Assembly (NCBI GenBank): GCA_900556975.1
Contig: USQZ01000059.1
Location: forward strand, 1-8,498
Direction of reading: 5' to 3'
Source: an uncultured Clostridium sp.
GTDB taxonomy: Bacteria > Bacillota > Clostridia > TANB77 > CAG-508
DNA: 8,498 nt
A model generated the notes under the pieces. The model saw only the letters and a list, made by a program, of their open reading frames with translations. It was not told where the DNA came from and did no database searches. The stretch's first letter is position 1; each line of letters starts with the position of its first letter. The position numbers and the translations under genes were made by a program. Positions 6,002 through 8,498 of this stretch are shown here, piece after piece.

Positions 6002-7711
6002 CTATAATTTTTTAATCTCTTCGTATCTTTTTATTTTTGCAGTTGTTGTTTTTATCATTTCTTGATCTGTTACAATTATATTTTTTATATGTTTGTAATT
6101 TGGCATTGTTTTGTTTATTTCTTTAATATCTTCCCAAATTATTTTTTCTATATCTTCTTGTGTCTTGTCTGGATAATTATCTTTCATATAATCTTGGTTA
6201 TACACAATTTTAGCTGATACGACTAAATCATCGTCTTTTTCTTTTCCGAAAACCATATTTTCTTTAACATATGGTAAATTTCCTATTAGAACTTCTAATT
6301 CTTCTGGATAAACATTCTTTCCATTTTTCAAAACAATAACATTTTTCTTTCTTCCTGTTATGTATAAAAATCCGTCTTTATCCATATATCCCAAATCGCC
6401 TGTATAAAACCATCCGTCTTTTAATACTTTATTTGTTTCTTCTTCATTTTCATAATATCCAAGCATTACGTTTGGTCCTTTTGCTTTTATTTCACCAATT
6501 CCTTGTTCATTCGGATTATCTATCTTTAACTCTACCCCTGGCATTGGTAAACCAGTAGAACCAGTTTTATAGTATTTAACGTTTTCAGCTGCAAGAACAG
6601 GTGATGTTTCTGTTAGTCCATATCCTTGAACCACATAAATTCCAAAATCTCTAAATCCATCTGCAACTTTTGGATCAATTCCTGATGCTCCACTTATTAC
6701 CATTCTGATTTTTCCACCTAATTTGCTTGTTATAGGTTTAAATAATTTTGGTCTTATATCTATTCCTATTTTTAATAAGATTTTGCTTAGAGCTATTCCA
6801 AATTTAACTTTTTTAGTTTGATTTGTTTTTTCAATCTCTTGCCATATTTTTTTATAAATTGATTCAATCAATAATGGCACACAAACAAATGTTGATACTT
6901 CATATTCAATTAAATTCTTTTGAATATGTCTTAGTCCGTCACAAAATACGTTTGTTGCACCTAAGCTCAAGAACATTAATATTCCAGTGCATCCAAATGT
7001 ATGATGAAATGGTAAAAATGCAATATTAGTATCTGTACTTCTCAAATCTTCACATTTAGTCATTGCATATATATTTGATGCAATGTTTTTATGTGATAAC
7101 ATTACCGCCTTTGACATTGATGTTGTTCCAGATGTGAAAAGTATAATACTCATTTCTGTTGGATTTATTGGGCTATCTAGAAATTCTCTATTACCTTCTT
7201 TTAATAATTTATTTCCTTTTTCGATAAGTTCTTCTAGTGATGTGAAATTTTCTTGCTTATCCATACAAATATATTCTTTTATATTTGTATTTCCTGCATT
7301 TTTAATATTTTGTATCATTTCTGTATATGATTCTTCAAAAATTATACAATCTGTTTTACTTCTTATCAAAGAAGATTCAACTTCCGCTTCTGGTAACCCT
7401 TTATCAAGTGGAACTACTATTCCTATGCCATTTACTGTTGCCAAATATGAAACTATCCATTCATATCTGTTTTTTCCTATTATTGCAATTCTTTTTCCTT
7501 TTAGGCCTAGATTAACAAGTTCTGTTCCTAAGCTATCTATATCTTCACCAAATTGCTTATATGTTATTTTTTTATATTCTACATCTTTATCTTTTTTATT
7601 TTTTAATATAAATGCATTATTTTCAGGATATTTTTTTACTGCATTTCTTATTACATCTCTTATCGTTTCAAACTCTGTAGCTTTATATAAATTCATTCTT
7701 TTATCTTCCAT
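6002..7711 (-). CDS. Long-chain acyl-CoA synthetase / AMP-dependent ligase
   Basis: An ANL-superfamily enzyme that adenylates a carboxylic acid, probably a fatty acid, and transfers it to CoA. The exact substrate cannot be read from the sequence. With the start at 7711 it has 569 aa, normal for the family. Motifs: P-loop LFTSGTTSMSKAVMLSH (191-207); FLPFHHTFG (232-240); ISGASG (339-344); GYGLTETSP (363-371); YTGDLGYMDKDGFLYITGRKKN (436-457, with the ATP-ribose Asp439 and hinge Arg454); NVYPEELE (466-473). The C-terminal TTTAKIKR (555-562) carries the adenylation lysine Lys559. Two usual glycines of the P-loop are Ser198 and Ala202, and the usual glycine before Lys559 is Ala558. No signal peptide or membrane helix is evident. 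An ATG at 7726 would add five residues, but GGAGG (7717-7721) lies inside that stretch and 5 nt before the ATG at 7711, so 7711 is preferred. It is divergent from a DUF1836 regulator. Confidence 0.93.
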   Translation of the reverse strand: MEDKRMNLYKATEFETIRDVIRNAVKKYPENNAFILKNKKDKDVEYKKITYKQFGEDIDSLGTELVNLGLKGKRIAIIGKNRYEWIVSYLATVNGIGIVVPLDKGLPEAEVESSLIRSKTDCIIFEESYTEMIQNIKNAGNTNIKEYICMDKQENFTSLEELIEKGNKLLKEGNREFLDSPINPTEMSIILFTSGTTSMSKAVMLSHKNIASNIYAMTKCEDLRSTDTNIAFLPFHHTFGCTGILMFLSLGATNVFCDGLRHIQKNLIEYEVSTFVCVPLLIESIYKKIWQEIEKTNQTKKVKFGIALSKILLKIGIDIRPKLFKPITSKLGGKIRMVISGASGIDPKVADGFRDFGIYVVQGYGLTETSPVLAAENVKYYKTGSTGLPMPGVELKIDNPNEQGIGEIKAKGPNVMLGYYENEEETNKVLKDGWFYTGDLGYMDKDGFLYITGRKKNVIVLKNGKNVYPEELEVLIGNLPYVKENMVFGKEKDDDLVVSAKIVYNQDYMKDNYPDKTQEDIEKIIWEDIKEINKTMPNYKHIKNIIVTDQEMIKTTTAKIKRYEEIKKL

Positions 7712-7716
7712 AAATA

Positions 7717-7721
7717 CCTCC
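7717..7721 (-). promoter_or_regulatory. Ribosome binding site that fixes the ligase start
   Basis: The minus strand reads GGTGGAGG with its GGAGG core 5 nt before the ATG at 7711. The alternative in-frame ATG at 7726 lies upstream of this site and has no comparable Shine-Dalgarno of its own, so the five extra N-terminal residues are probably not translated. Confidence 0.75.
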
Positions 7722-7724
7722 ACC

Positions 7725-7745
7725 ATCTAGTATTCTTTACTAGAT
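7725..7745. promoter_or_regulatory. Operator-like palindrome at the ligase promoter
   Basis: ATCTAGTA (7725-7732) and TACTAGAT (7738-7745) form a perfect 8-bp inverted repeat around 5 bp. It overlaps the predicted -10 box (7742-7747) and start site of the ligase promoter and lies just upstream of the ligase ribosome site. A bound dimer would block transcription. The adjacent divergent DUF1836 helix-turn-helix protein is an obvious but unproven ligand. As RNA it would be only a weak leader hairpin without a T-tract. Confidence 0.55.
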
Positions 7746-7770
7746 TACCATATACACTTAAACATGTCAA
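7742..7770 (-). promoter_or_regulatory. Sigma-A promoter of the acyl-CoA synthetase
   Basis: The minus strand reads a perfect TTGACA (7765-7770), 17 bp, then TAATCT (7742-7747), preceded by TGG as an extended -10. The -10 is weak, but the -35 and TG element compensate. Transcription would start near 7735, inside the palindrome. Confidence 0.6.
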
Positions 7771-7774
7771 TCCA

Positions 7775-7803
7775 TTGACTAAAATCTGACCGTGTGGTAT
7801 TAT
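7775..7803 (+). promoter_or_regulatory. Sigma-A promoter of the DUF1836 gene
   Basis: The plus strand reads TTGACT (7775-7780), 17 bp, then TATTAT (7798-7803), with TGG directly ahead as an extended -10. Its -35 lies 4 bp from the ligase -35 in a GTCAA-4-TTGAC inverted repeat (7766-7779), so the two promoters stand back to back. Transcription would start near 7810, leaving a leader of only about 16 nt. Confidence 0.75.
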
Positions 7804-7825
7804 TGGATGGAGGAAAGTGAGATAT

Positions 7826-8362
7826 ATGAGTAAAAAGAAAATTTTAGAAAATATTAATGAAACAAAAATAAATGAATTTCATATTCCAAGATGGAGTGAA
7901 TTTCCTGCTATAGATATTTATTTGGATCAACTTGTAACTTATTTAGATACATATTTAAATCCATATATTAGTTCTGAGGAAAATCCTGTTATAACTAAAA
8001 CAATGATTAATAATTACGTTAAACAACAAGTTATTCCAGCACCAACTAAAAAGAAATATAGTCGTGAACATATCGCTTATCTTTTTGTTATTTGTACATT
8101 AAAACAAGTATATAGTATAAATAATATTTCACAATTAATTTCTTTTGCAGGAAAGATTAGTGATTTGGTTGTAGCTTATGATCAATTTTGTATGGAACTT
8201 GAAAATGCTGTTATGGCTGTTTTTAACGGTACCGAATATGAAATTACTTCATCAATTTCTATTGAACATAAACTATTAAAAAGTGTTGTTTTATCATTTG
8301 CACATAAATTATATGTTGAAAGATTTTTTCTTTCTGATGATAATGATAAAAAAGATAAATAA
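7826..8362 (+). CDS. DUF1836 family protein, MerR-like helix-turn-helix, putative regulator
   Basis: I recognise the DUF1836 family, found mainly in Firmicutes and not functionally defined as far as I know. The 178 aa show the family opening FHIPRWSEFPAIDIYLDQLV (18-37). A MerR-like winged-helix pattern follows: ITKTMINNYVKQQVIPAPTK (56-75), KKYSREHIAYLFVICTLKQV (76-95) and a YSINNISQLI helix (96-105). The C-terminal part (about 106-165) is predicted helical, and the tail is charged (DDNDKKDK). No signal peptide or membrane segment is visible. It is probably a cytosolic DNA-binding protein acting on its own and the ligase promoter; that is inference from the fold and divergent layout. GGAGG (7809-7813) is 12 nt from the ATG at 7826 but only 3 nt from an in-frame GTG at 7817, so the ATG is preferred. 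The predicted transcript starts at or within that ribosome site, an unusually short leader. Confidence 0.85.
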   Translation: MSKKKILENINETKINEFHIPRWSEFPAIDIYLDQLVTYLDTYLNPYISSEENPVITKTMINNYVKQQVIPAPTKKKYSREHIAYLFVICTLKQVYSINNISQLISFAGKISDLVVAYDQFCMELENAVMAVFNGTEYEITSSISIEHKLLKSVVLSFAHKLYVERFFLSDDNDKKDK

Positions 8363-8445
8363 TGAACTTACATATTAATGATTAAATTTTAAAAATTGTT
8401 AAGAAAATATTATATTGATTTTTGAGTGACACACAGTTTGAAAGT

Positions 8446-8486
8446 TTTTCCCTAACCTTCTAAACGAAGTTTAGTAGGTGGGAAAA
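8446..8486 (+). other. Imperfect long hairpin after the DUF1836 gene, possible terminator
   Basis: The stem pairs CTAAAC (8460-8465) with GTTTAG (8469-8474) around GAA. After a T-T mismatch, ACCT (8455-8458) pairs with AGGT (8476-8479). After a 2-nt bulge, TTTTCCC (8446-8452) pairs with GGGAAAA (8480-8486). A modest TATTTT follows on the plus strand, so it may end the DUF1836 transcript, whose stop is 83 nt upstream. Equally it could be the start of a structured RNA or leader continuing past the window edge. Confidence 0.5.
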
Positions 8487-8498
8487 TATTTTAGCAAG

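Noticed and set aside
6823..7730. Plus-strand reading frames opposite the acyl-CoA synthetase, including a 215-codon one with hydrophobic stretches
   Set aside because: They mirror the conserved coding strand of the ligase; the apparent membrane segments come from antisense AT-rich codons.
1..8498. CRISPR arrays, tRNA or rRNA genes, insertion sequences
   Set aside because: No regularly spaced repeats, cloverleaf-like segments, rRNA signatures, transposase motifs or terminal repeats were seen on either strand.

Overview
The DNA is very AT-rich and uses the standard code: UGG encodes Trp and UGA is not read through. It carries strong Shine-Dalgarno sites (AGGAGG type), sigma-A type promoters (TTGACx-17-TATAAT) and small bidirectional terminators. 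The gene content is anaerobic and fermentative: phosphate acetyltransferase with acetate kinase, an NrdD-family protein, and a DUF1836 regulator, a family typical of Firmicutes. Together this points to a low-GC anaerobic Firmicute, probably a clostridium-like gut or sediment organism. Species cannot be told from the window.

Layout. At the left edge (1-53, minus strand) are the first 17 codons of a second acetate kinase, cut by the window. Its apparent leader of about 180 nt (54-237) holds a GC-rich hairpin just before the ribosome site. Next comes a pta-ackA operon on the minus strand (2582 to 327), ending in a strong terminator. A pseudouridine synthase of the RluA/RluD family (2686-3582, plus) diverges from pta. 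The two promoters between them overlap completely and are built around one perfect palindrome that carries both -35 boxes. The pseudouridine synthase and the nrdD-like gene (3773-5926, minus) converge on a shared bidirectional terminator. Upstream of the nrdD-like gene, on the same strand, is an acyl-CoA synthetase/AMP ligase (6002-7711, minus). A DUF1836 regulator with a MerR-like helix-turn-helix (7826-8362, plus) diverges from it. Their back-to-back promoters are accompanied by a 21-bp operator-like palindrome. The right edge ends in a long imperfect hairpin of uncertain role.

How the genes work together. Pta and AckA make ATP and acetate from acetyl-CoA. The ligase activates a carboxylic acid, probably a fatty acid, with CoA at the cost of ATP; the DUF1836 protein is the obvious candidate for its regulator. 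The pseudouridine synthase is an rRNA or tRNA modification enzyme, linked to pta only through the shared promoter region.

The most unusual gene is the NrdD homologue. It keeps the ATP-cone and most of the class III ribonucleotide reductase barrel, but ends exactly where the zinc/glycyl-radical domain should begin. The thiyl-radical cysteine in the usual 'YMGCRTRV' motif is replaced ('YMGNSIRV'). It therefore looks like a full-length, well-expressed pseudoenzyme rather than a working reductase, and no nrdG activase lies beside it.
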